DNA of 6,436 bases from Fretibacterium sp. (lineage in GTDB: Bacteria; Synergistota; Synergistia; Synergistales; Aminobacteriaceae): positions 1-6,436 of the forward strand of contig JAEEGY010000088.1 in NCBI GenBank assembly GCA_016280565.1, given 5' to 3'. The notes below the pieces were generated by a model that worked only from the letters and a program-made list of their open reading frames with translations, searched no databases and was not told the DNA's origin. This document shows positions 1 to 4,745 of this stretch, one piece after another. Each line of letters begins with the position of its first letter. The stretch's first letter is position 1. The translations under genes and the position numbers were made by a program.

Positions 1-36
1 ACTGCCCGCGACCTCCATGCTCTCAAAAATCCGCAT
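1..36 (-). CDS. flgC: FlgC, flagellar basal-body rod protein (N-terminal fragment)
   Basis: Only the first 12 codons lie in the window, reading MRIFESMEVAGS from an ATG at 36-34. FlgC is a proximal rod subunit of the flagellar basal body, assembled outside the inner membrane after export by the flagellar type III system. The identification rests mainly on position: it follows flgB by 20 bases in the same direction, as flgC does in most bacteria. The short N-terminus also resembles FlgC proteins, which begin with a hydrophobic residue-Phe pair, an acidic patch and a small-residue stretch. A G-rich Shine-Dalgarno (AAAGGGGGG) ends 7 bases before the ATG. The fragment is too short for domain evidence. 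Confidence 0.8.
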   Translation of the reverse strand, partial: MRIFESMEVAGS

Positions 37-56
37 TTGAGTTCCCCCCTTTATTA

Positions 57-458
57 TCAGCGTCCCGCGATGACCGACTTGAGCATGGAGAGCTTGCTGC
101 CCGCAACACGCATAAAGGCAGTGTACATCATGCGCGTCTCCGAAAGCACAGCCATCTCCCGCTCCGGGTCGACGTTGTTCAGGTCCAGACGGTAACGCTC
201 GTCCTGTATCTTTATCTCAGCCGCCTCAACATCCGCCATGCGCAGAGGATGCGATGGGATATGCGCCGCGTCCGTCACGGTCATGTGGAGCTTCTTGTCC
301 CGCTCCATCACCTCGCGCATCTGGTCCTCAAAGGAGACGTTGCGCCGGGCATAGCCCGGGGTGTTGGCGTTGGCAATATTGCGCGTAACGGCCTTGAACC
401 GCTGCGCCAGACATTCTGTTTCCTTCTCGATAACGCTCCAGGTGTAATCTCCCAGCAC
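57..458 (-). CDS. flgB: FlgB, flagellar basal-body rod protein
   Basis: FlgB is a proximal rod subunit that joins the MS ring to the rest of the rod, exported by the flagellar type III apparatus without a cleaved signal. The N-terminal rod/hook-family motif is clear: NIANANTPGYARR at about residues 27-39. The C-terminal helix (EREMAVLSETRMMYTAFM, then KLSMLKSVIAGR) is the coiled segment typical of FlgB. I chose the GTG at 458-456. It is preceded by GAGGTGA with a 5-base gap and gives 133 residues with the family-like spacing to NIAN. A GTG three codons upstream (467) lies inside that ribosome-binding sequence. The gene ends 20 bases before flgC and starts 40 bases after codY. It probably forms a flagellar operon with flgC, as in Bacillus. 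Confidence 0.95.
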   Translation of the reverse strand: MLGDYTWSVIEKETECLAQRFKAVTRNIANANTPGYARRNVSFEDQMREVMERDKKLHMTVTDAAHIPSHPLRMADVEAAEIKIQDERYRLDLNNVDPEREMAVLSETRMMYTAFMRVAGSKLSMLKSVIAGR

Positions 459-479
459 TGTCCTCACCTCTTCAAGGTC

Positions 480-509
480 ATTATAACACTACATCCCGCT
501 ATGCGTCAG
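480..509 (-). promoter_or_regulatory. Candidate sigma70-type promoter for flgB
   Basis: On the minus strand there is a perfect TATAAT (485-480) with an upstream TGT, giving the extended -10 form TGnTATAAT. A CTGACG (509-504) stands 18 bases further upstream as a four-of-six match to the -35. The predicted start near 473 would leave a leader of about 15 bases carrying the flgB Shine-Dalgarno. The -35 lies in the last codons of codY. A vegetative promoter in the codY-flgB gap is known for the B. subtilis fla/che operon, so the position makes sense. It is a sequence match only. Confidence 0.5.
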
Positions 510-1395
510 TCTGTGCTCCGCGGGTGTAGGGAATGCGGCCCGAGGTGGCGACGCCCAGCTCCTCGACGAACAGCGGGCTGAGTACCTTGATGTACGTTCC
601 CTTCATCCCCAGGCTGCGGCTCTCGATGAGCCCCGCGCTCTCTAACTTGCGGAGGGCGTTGACGATAACGCTGCGCGTCACCCCAACGCGGTCAGCCACC
701 TTGCTGGCAATGGCGACCCCCTCAAGGCCCTTCAGCTCCGCGATGATGTGCTTCATGGACTCCACCTCGGAGTAGGACAGGGCACGCATGGCCATCTGCA
801 CCGCCAGGCGGTCACGGGACCGCTCCTCGATGGTGCGGCCACGCTCGTTCAGCATCTCGATCCCAACAAGGTTCCCCAGGTACTCAGCCAGCAGCACGTC
901 GCGGAGCAGGAAGGGCGCGTGGAAGCGCACCAAAAGCACCGTGCCCAGCCGCTCGGCCGCCGCCCCGATGATGGGCACGTACATCAGGTGCTTCTCCGGG
1001 CGCGCGCCGGAGTAGTCGTCGTCAAACAGGAAGGCGTCCTCATCGTGTATCTCGGAGTCGCGGCAGCGGTTCATCCTCATGACGAACTCGTCGGGCATCA
1101 CGCCGTTGCTGATGCTGGCCGACAACGCCTTGGAGTCGTACTCGGGCAGCCAATGGTAGCCCAGCACGCTGCCGTTCTTATCTACAATGTAGATATTGGC
1201 CGTCGAGAACTCCGAGAGGAGCTTCGCCAGCCGGGCATAGTCCAGCGGCTCGCCCTCGTTCCGGCTCTGCACCGCCCTGGCGACCTGGCGGGTCTTCCCC
1301 AGAAGGTCCCTGAACGCTTCTGTCACCTCCGGACAACTCTCCGCCACTGTTTGCTGTTTTCTCCCTTCCTCGCGCGCATCGTTCCCGTTCTCCAT
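499..1395 (-). CDS. codY: CodY, GTP- and branched-chain-amino-acid-sensing global regulator
   Basis: CodY is a cytoplasmic dimeric DNA-binding protein that represses many nutrient-uptake, biosynthesis and adaptation genes when branched-chain amino acids and GTP are abundant. The 298-residue product has a GAF-type ligand domain at roughly residues 30-180, a helical linker, and a winged helix-turn-helix at about 205-272. The winged helix is almost identical to the B. subtilis protein (ADRVGVTRSVIVNALRKLES, then LIESRSLGMKGTYIKVL). Compared with the usual ~260 residues it has about 28 extra N-terminal residues, charged and polar, and a short C-terminal tail. The ATG at 1395 follows AAAGGAG with good spacing. 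The effector-binding region is much less conserved than the DNA-binding part, and the arginine that holds the amino-acid carboxylate in B. subtilis (Arg61) has no obvious counterpart; Lys89 is near. The gene lies 26 bases after hslU. Confidence 0.97.
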   Translation of the reverse strand: MENGNDAREEGRKQQTVAESCPEVTEAFRDLLGKTRQVARAVQSRNEGEPLDYARLAKLLSEFSTANIYIVDKNGSVLGYHWLPEYDSKALSASISNGVMPDEFVMRMNRCRDSEIHDEDAFLFDDDYSGARPEKHLMYVPIIGAAAERLGTVLLVRFHAPFLLRDVLLAEYLGNLVGIEMLNERGRTIEERSRDRLAVQMAMRALSYSEVESMKHIIAELKGLEGVAIASKVADRVGVTRSVIVNALRKLESAGLIESRSLGMKGTYIKVLSPLFVEELGVATSGRIPYTRGAQTDA

Positions 1396-1421
1396 CTGTT
1401 TTCTCCTTTAACATAGCCTGC

Positions 1422-2936
1422 TTACAGCAGGTAGCGCCGGATGTCCCTGTTCTCGACAAGAGAACTCAGCCGTTCCTGAACGAGCTCAGGGGTGATCTCG
1501 ATCTTCTCCGCCTCCTTGTCGCACACGGAGAAGCTGATCTCCTCCAAAAGCTGTTCCATCATCGTATGCAGCCGCCGCGCCCCGATGTCCTCCATCTCAG
1601 CGTTCATCTTGTGGGCCAGCTTGGCGATCTCCGCCGTGGCCTCCTCCGTGAAGCAGAGCTCCGCCCCTTCCGTGGAGATCAGGGCCTCGTACTGCCGGAT
1701 GAGGCTGTTCTCCGGCTCCGTCAGGATCTGCTGGAGGTGCTCCCAGCTCAGAGGCTCCAGCTCCACCCGGATGGGGAAGCGGCCCTGAAGCTCCGGGATG
1801 AGGTCAGAGGGTTTGACCCCGCTGAAGGCCCCCGCCGCGATGAAGAGGATGTGGTCCGTCTTGACGGGGCCATAGCGCGTCTGCACCACGGAGCCCTCAA
1901 CGATGGGCAGCAGGTCACGCTGTACGCCCTCGCGGCTCACGTCGGGCCCGCTGGTGTTCCCCCCGCGGACCACCACCTTGTCCAGCTCGTCCAGAAAGAC
2001 GATGCCGTCCTCCTGCACGGTGTCCACCGCCTCGCGGGCCAGGGCCTCGGTGTCGATGAGCTTCTCGGCCTCCTCGGACTGAAGGAGGCGCAGGGCCTCC
2101 TGGACCTTCATGCGTCGCTTTCGCATCCGCTTGGGCAGGACGCCGTTCAGCATCTCGCCCAGGTTGATGCCCATCGCGTCCATGCCCGCGGCCCCAAAGA
2201 TGGGGATAGCCATCACACTGTCCGAGACCTCGATGTCCACCTCGCGGCCGTCCAGCTTCCCCTCCCGCAGCATGGAAAGCAGGCGCGCCCGGGTGCCACT
2301 GTCCTTTGGCTCCTCCTGCGGCTCCTGAGGCGCGGCGTCCGCAGCCTCGTCTCCGCCGTCCTCCTCAGCCTCCCCCTCCGTGCCACCAAGGACCCGCATC
2401 AGGCCCGGCATGGAGAACTTGTGTTCCCGCTCCGGCCTCGGCAGCAGGGCGTCCAGCAGACGCTGCTCCGCGCGCTCCAGCGCCGGAGCCTGGACCGTCT
2501 CCAGCATCCTCTTGCGGACCATGGACACGGCGAACTCCGTCAGGTCGCGGATGATGGACTCCACGTCCCGCCCCACATAGCCGACCTCCGTGAACTTCGT
2601 CGCCTCCACCTTGATGAAGGGGGCGCTGGACAGGGTGGCGAGCCGTCGTGCGATCTCCGTCTTGCCCACGCCGGTGGGCCCCACCATCAGGATGTTCTTG
2701 GGCATGACCTCATGGGCCAGCTCCGGTGGGAGGGCCCGGCGGCGGAGGCGGTTGCGCATCGCCACGGCCACGGCCCGCTTGGCCTTGTCCTGCCCTATGA
2801 TGTAACGGTTCAGGTATTCAATGATCTTAGAGGGCGTCAGGGGAGAGTCTACCCGCTTGATCCCGGCTTTCGACTCAGGGGGATTTTTTTCGGCCGCCCC
2901 TCCTGAAACCTCCGGCGTTACATTCGTCTCGCTCAT
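1422..2936 (-). CDS. hslU: HslU, ATPase subunit of the HslVU protease
   Basis: HslU (ClpY/CodX) is an AAA+ unfoldase whose hexamer feeds proteins into the HslV chamber in the cytoplasm. The 504-residue product shows all core motifs: Walker A GPTGVGKT (86-93), pore loop GYVG (119-122), Walker B IVFLDELDK (312-320), sensor-1 region FIAAGAF (365-371), arginine finger in GRFPIR (385-390), sensor-2 GARRLHT (452-458), and the C-terminal RRYLL that docks into HslV. It is longer than the usual 440-470 residues for two reasons. One is a ~30-residue N-terminal extension before SPLTPSKIIEYLNRYIIGQD. The other is an acidic low-complexity insert (about 184-212) in the I-domain. The N-terminal extension contains one of the palindromic repeats and a run of seven A. 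The start ATG overlaps the hslV stop (ATGA), indicating translational coupling. Confidence 0.98.
   Translation of the reverse strand: MSETNVTPEVSGGAAEKNPPESKAGIKRVDSPLTPSKIIEYLNRYIIGQDKAKRAVAVAMRNRLRRRALPPELAHEVMPKNILMVGPTGVGKTEIARRLATLSSAPFIKVEATKFTEVGYVGRDVESIIRDLTEFAVSMVRKRMLETVQAPALERAEQRLLDALLPRPEREHKFSMPGLMRVLGGTEGEAEEDGGDEAADAAPQEPQEEPKDSGTRARLLSMLREGKLDGREVDIEVSDSVMAIPIFGAAGMDAMGINLGEMLNGVLPKRMRKRRMKVQEALRLLQSEEAEKLIDTEALAREAVDTVQEDGIVFLDELDKVVVRGGNTSGPDVSREGVQRDLLPIVEGSVVQTRYGPVKTDHILFIAAGAFSGVKPSDLIPELQGRFPIRVELEPLSWEHLQQILTEPENSLIRQYEALISTEGAELCFTEEATAEIAKLAHKMNAEMEDIGARRLHTMMEQLLEEISFSVCDKEAEKIEITPELVQERLSSLVENRDIRRYLL
2871..2917 (-). repeat. Palindromic element copy in the hslU N-terminal coding region
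   Basis: On the plus strand CTCAGGGGG (2874-2882) and CCCCTCCTGA (2897-2906) form an 8-pair stem with one G-T pair (2875-2882 with 2899-2906). The loop is A/T-rich and includes seven T. The flank AACCTCC (2907-2913) matches the flank GACCTCC of the first xerC copy. In the hslU frame it encodes EVSGGAAEKNPPESK, matching EVSGEGCPPPELK in XerC. Homology to the xerC copies is inferred from shared stem arms, flank and frame. Confidence 0.55.
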
Positions 2937-3511
2937 TCTCCCAATACCTCCAGCGTCACCTTGTCGTCCGTGTAGATGCAGATCTCCGAGGCCAGCTCGA
3001 TGGCCCGCCGCGCGATCTTCTCCGGGGGCCAGTCCGTCGCCTCGCGCAGGGCCCGCCCCGCGGCCAGCGCATATCCGGAGCCTGACCCGATGGAGGCCAC
3101 GTCGCCCTCCGGCTCCAGTATGTCCCCCGCGCCGCTCAAAAGCAGGGTCATCCCCTTGTCCGCGGCCAGCATCATGGCCTCCAGCCGGCGCAGCGCCTTG
3201 TCCATGCGCCACTCCCGCACTAACTTCACGGCCCCCTTCATCAGGTCGCCCTTCTCCTGCTCCAGGCAGTTCTCAAAACGCTCCAAAAGCGTCATGGCGT
3301 CGGCCGTGCTGCCGGCAAAGCCCGTCAGGACCTTGCCCCCCAGCAGGGGACGTACCTTCCGGGCCCCCGATTTGACGATCTGGCTCCCCAGCGTCACCTG
3401 GCCGTCGCCGGCCATGGCCACCCGTTCGCCGGAGCGGACGCACACGATGGTCGTCCCGTGGAACGTCAGGGGGGACCCTCCCTCTGGACCTTCTCTATTT
3501 AATGAGAACAA
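2933..3511 (-). CDS. hslV: HslV, peptidase subunit of the HslVU protease
   Basis: HslV (ClpQ/CodW) is a threonine peptidase of the proteasome beta-subunit family that forms a double hexamer capped by HslU. The core reads FHGTTIVCVR, GDGQVTLG and KVLTGFAGSTADA, ending ICIYTDDKVTLEVLGE. If the first Thr of GTTIV is mature Thr1, then Asp17 and Lys33 fall exactly where the family has them, so the active site is intact. The start is uncertain. TTG at 3511 has GGGAG six bases upstream and gives 192 residues, with 14 residues before the family-like core. CTG at 3469 has a strong GGAGG and gives MTFHGTTIV and 178 residues, the normal family length and N-terminus. TTG at 3529 lacks a ribosome-binding site. 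In all cases residues before Thr1 must be removed, as in most HslV. The gene overlaps hslU by 4 bases. Confidence 0.95.
   Translation of the reverse strand: MFSLNREGPEGGSPLTFHGTTIVCVRSGERVAMAGDGQVTLGSQIVKSGARKVRPLLGGKVLTGFAGSTADAMTLLERFENCLEQEKGDLMKGAVKLVREWRMDKALRRLEAMMLAADKGMTLLLSGAGDILEPEGDVASIGSGSGYALAAGRALREATDWPPEKIARRAIELASEICIYTDDKVTLEVLGE
3461..3492 (-). repeat. Palindromic element copy over the hslV start region
   Basis: Plus-strand TCAGGGGGG (3466-3474) pairs imperfectly with CCTCCCTCTG (3477-3486): eight pairs, two of them G-T, with a loop of about four bases. The arrangement, the arm sequence and the GACC beyond the second arm resemble the xerC copies. Read in the hslV frame upstream of FHGTTIV it gives GPEGGSPLT, comparable to GSEGAGPSELK in XerC. 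In the mRNA the palindrome contains both the GGGAGGG ribosome-binding sequence and the CTG codon. This is the weakest of the four copies. Confidence 0.4.
3467..3485 (-). promoter_or_regulatory. Alternative hslV ribosome-binding site and CTG start
   Basis: The minus strand reads AGAGGGAGGG (3485-3476), six C/T bases, then CTG (3469-3467). The GGAGG core is 7 bases from the CTG, ideal for initiation. Starting there yields a protein whose N-terminus matches other HslV proteins of the M-x-FHGTTI type. CTG starts are rare, so this remains an alternative to the TTG at 3511. The six C between the two elements could pair with the G-rich ribosome-binding sequence. Confidence 0.4.
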
Positions 3512-3540
3512 ATAGATCTCCCTTTCCAAAAATATCTATT
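3511..3540. repeat. 7-bp inverted repeat upstream of hslV
   Basis: AATAGAT (3511-3517) and ATCTATT (3534-3540) are perfect inverted repeats separated by 16 bases, in an AT-rich pocket of a GC-rich region. The spacer holds the AAAGGGAG that would serve the TTG start at 3511. It could be an operator or an mRNA stem that presents this ribosome-binding site in its loop. Seven base pairs in AT-rich sequence can also arise by chance. Confidence 0.35.
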
Positions 3541-3562
3541 CAACATTCGCCCTTGGATGGGC
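3536..3562 (-). repeat. Copy of the xerC 3' end (codons AAHPRANVE-stop) outside the gene
   Basis: On the minus strand this stretch reads GCC-CAT-CCA-AGG-GCG-AAT-GTT-GAA-TAG; with the preceding GCC it encodes AAHPRANVE-stop, the same nine residues that end XerC 179 bases upstream. Over 25 bases (3538-3562 against 3717-3741) there are four mismatches, each at a third codon position. Further upstream in this frame there is no similarity to XerC, and a stop occurs at 3649-3647. AHPRA is a common C-terminal motif of XerC proteins. The copy may be the old end of xerC or of a lost second xer gene, or one arm of a direct-repeat pair around inserted DNA. Confidence 0.7.
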
Positions 3563-3589
3563 GGCCTCAGATTTAACGTGGGGGCCTCC

Positions 3590-3610
3590 ACAGAACGCCC
3601 CGCGTTCTGT
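3590..3610. repeat. Perfect 9-bp GC-rich hairpin in the xerC-hslV spacer
   Basis: ACAGAACGC (3590-3598) and GCGTTCTGT (3602-3610) are perfect inverted repeats with a 3-base loop, so the mRNA between xerC and hslV would form a stable stem-loop. On the transcript it is followed at once by a second short stem (GTGG/CCAC within 3577-3590). There is no U-run, so it is not an ordinary intrinsic terminator. It may be an mRNA stability element, a processing site, or part of an inserted repeat. The surrounding spacer, 3563-3714, shows no other gene that I can support. Confidence 0.6.
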
Positions 3611-3714
3611 TCCGACACAGCCGACCAAGCCAACGCCGCGTCCCCTTCAGGGCCGCGTAAGCTGGCTCGTCTGGCCGACGTCCCCCCACACCCCCAGAAA
3701 CGCATTATAGTGTC

Positions 3715-3741
3715 TCACTCAACATTTGCTCTTGGATGAGC
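3715..3741 (-). repeat. xerC 3' end: upstream member of the tail duplication
   Basis: This is the original of the copy at 3536-3562. GCTC (3728-3731) and GAGC (3738-3741) form a 4-bp stem around TTGGAT on the plus strand. In the copy the stem is CGCCC/GGGCG around the same six-base loop. The T-A pair here (3730/3739) is replaced by C-G there (3551/3560), a compensatory change that is also silent in the protein. Confidence 0.65.
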
Positions 3742-4674
3742 CGCGGCGTAGCTTTCCTTCATCCACGAGGCGCTGACGGTGAGATAGATTTGCGTGGTGG
3801 CCAGGCTCTCGTGGCCCAAAAACTCCTGGACAAACTTCAGCGACGCCCCGTGTTCCAGAAGGTGCGTCGCACAGCTGTGGCGCAGGGTGTGGGGCGTCAC
3901 GCCCTCCAACCCCGCCTGGGCCGCCAGGCCCGTCACGATACGATGGACCGTGCGCACCGTCAATGGGTTCCCCTTTCGGCCGGCGAAGACATATTCCCCA
4001 ACCGGCCCCTTTTCCCGAAGGGTCAGCAGAGAGCGCCTGGCGCAGTTTCCAAAGGGGACGCGGCGCTCCTTGTTCCCCTTGCCCAGGATGATGAGCCACC
4101 GCTCGTCAAGGTCCACGTCCTGCCACCGCAGGCCCGCCAGCTCCGATATGCGGAGCCCGCAGCCGTAGAGCAGCTCCAAAACCGCCGTGTCCCTCACGCG
4201 CGTAGTTTCCTCGGTCCCGGCCTCCGCGGCCTCAAAGAGGCGGCCCACCGCCTCCTCGGACAGGGCGCGGGGCAGATGCCGCCGCGCGCCGGGCCCCTGA
4301 AGGTTGCGGGCGGGGTCGTCCTCCCGAAGGCCGCGCTTTTTGAGGAAAGCAAAAAAACTCCGCAGCGAGGACAGCTTGCGCGCCACCGTCGCCTTTGCGA
4401 AGCTCCAACCGGAGAGAGTACGCAAATAGGCACGCAAAACCGGCGTATCCACCCGGCCCACGTCGCCGATCCCCTGGGCCTCAAGGTAATCCGCAAACTG
4501 CCGCAGGTCGGAGGCGTAGCTGATGGAGGTGTGGTCCGAGGGGGAACGATGCTGCACATATTCTATGAAGGCATCGATGGCGCCGCCCATCTTAAGCTCA
4601 GAGGGACCTGCCCCCTCTGAACCGCCTGTCGTTTTAAGCTCAGGGGGGGGACACCCCTCCCCTGAGACCTCCAT
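3715..4674 (-). CDS. xerC: XerC-type tyrosine recombinase
   Basis: XerC acts with XerD (or alone, in some lineages) at dif sites to resolve chromosome dimers near division. The protein has an N-terminal SAM-like DNA-binding domain (from AIDAFIEYVQ) and a complete catalytic domain. Counting from the ATG at 4689, the residues are Arg180 in GCGLRISELAGLRW, Lys204 in GKGNKERR, His267 and Arg270 in HTLRHSCATH, His293 in LGHES, and nucleophile Tyr302 in QIYLTVS. It ends AHPRANVE, the usual XerC tail. I prefer the ATG at 4674 (319 residues). It has GGAG nine bases upstream, whereas the ATG at 4689 has no ribosome-binding site and coincides with the predicted transcription start. The first ~30 residues are a Gly/Pro/Glu-rich extension encoded by two palindromic repeats; an ATG at 4590 just after them would give a protein of normal length. 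Synteny equals B. subtilis codV. Confidence 0.95.
   Translation of the reverse strand: MEVSGEGCPPPELKTTGGSEGAGPSELKMGGAIDAFIEYVQHRSPSDHTSISYASDLRQFADYLEAQGIGDVGRVDTPVLRAYLRTLSGWSFAKATVARKLSSLRSFFAFLKKRGLREDDPARNLQGPGARRHLPRALSEEAVGRLFEAAEAGTEETTRVRDTAVLELLYGCGLRISELAGLRWQDVDLDERWLIILGKGNKERRVPFGNCARRSLLTLREKGPVGEYVFAGRKGNPLTVRTVHRIVTGLAAQAGLEGVTPHTLRHSCATHLLEHGASLKFVQEFLGHESLATTQIYLTVSASWMKESYAAAHPRANVE
4591..4627 (-). repeat. Palindromic element, second tandem copy in xerC
   Basis: TCAGAGGG (4598-4605) and CCCTCTGA (4613-4620) on the plus strand form a perfect 8-bp stem with a 7-base loop (ACCTGCC). The flank CTTAAG (4591-4596) repeats the TTTTAAG flank of the other xerC copy. In frame it encodes GSEGAGPSELK. 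The first copy has G-C where this one has A-T at the fifth stem pair, keeping the stem intact. Confidence 0.7.
4632..4672 (-). repeat. Palindromic element, first tandem copy in xerC
   Basis: On the plus strand CTCAGGGGGGGG (4639-4650) pairs with CCCCTCCCCTGAG (within 4654-4666): 12 pairs including one G-T, loop of four. It is flanked by TTTTAAG on one side and ACCTCC on the other. In the xerC frame it encodes EVSGEGCPPPELK. The transcript strand carries a run of eight C (4650-4643) in one arm. It lies immediately after the preferred xerC start codon. Confidence 0.7.
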
Positions 4675-4696
4675 CGTTCTTGTCTCCATATTTGAA

Positions 4697-4724
4697 ATAT
4701 TATCAGATTTTTGAATAATTACAA
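4697..4724 (-). promoter_or_regulatory. Candidate promoter of the xerC-hslV-hslU-codY operon
   Basis: In a sharply AT-rich pocket between pepA and xerC, the minus strand has TTGTAA (4724-4719), a 16-base spacer and TAATAT (4702-4697). Each hexamer matches the sigma70 consensus at four of six positions; an overlapping GATAAT (4704-4699) is an alternative -10. Initiation would fall near 4690, giving a leader of about 16 bases with GGAG before the ATG at 4674. AATTATTCAAAAATC in the same stretch matches 10 of 15 positions of the CodY box AATTTTCWGAAAATT. That is weak in AT-rich DNA. Confidence 0.5.
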
Positions 4725-4745
4725 GTTAGAGACGGCGGCGCCCGT

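Noticed and set aside
2836..2853. GCGTCAGGGGAGAGTCTACC in hslU as a fifth palindrome copy
   Set aside because: It encodes DSPLT at the start of the conserved HslU region and lacks the second arm; resemblance is limited to CAGGGG.
1566..2906. A 446-residue open frame on the plus strand opposite hslU
   Set aside because: It is an antisense shadow of hslU, whose motifs are complete on the minus strand.
2937..3212. N-terminal continuation of the hslU frame upstream of 2936
   Set aside because: It overlaps hslV in another frame and is Gly/Arg-rich with no homology. The ATG at 2936 with the ATGA overlap is the natural start.
3563..3588. CCTCAGATTTAACG with following G-run as a decayed palindrome copy
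   Set aside because: Alignment to the consensus needs several gaps and there is no second arm.
3499..3705. A 68-codon open frame on the minus strand between xerC and hslV
   Set aside because: It has no ribosome-binding site, no recognisable motif and a composition like shadow frames. It runs into the hslV leader.
3704..3709. TATAAT on the minus strand just after the xerC stop, as an hslV promoter
   Set aside because: No acceptable -35 lies 15-19 bases upstream and there is no extended -10, so I do not list it, though a weak internal promoter cannot be excluded.
4728..4745. Short GC palindrome after the pepA stop as a terminator
   Set aside because: The stem is only about 4 bp and no U-run follows.
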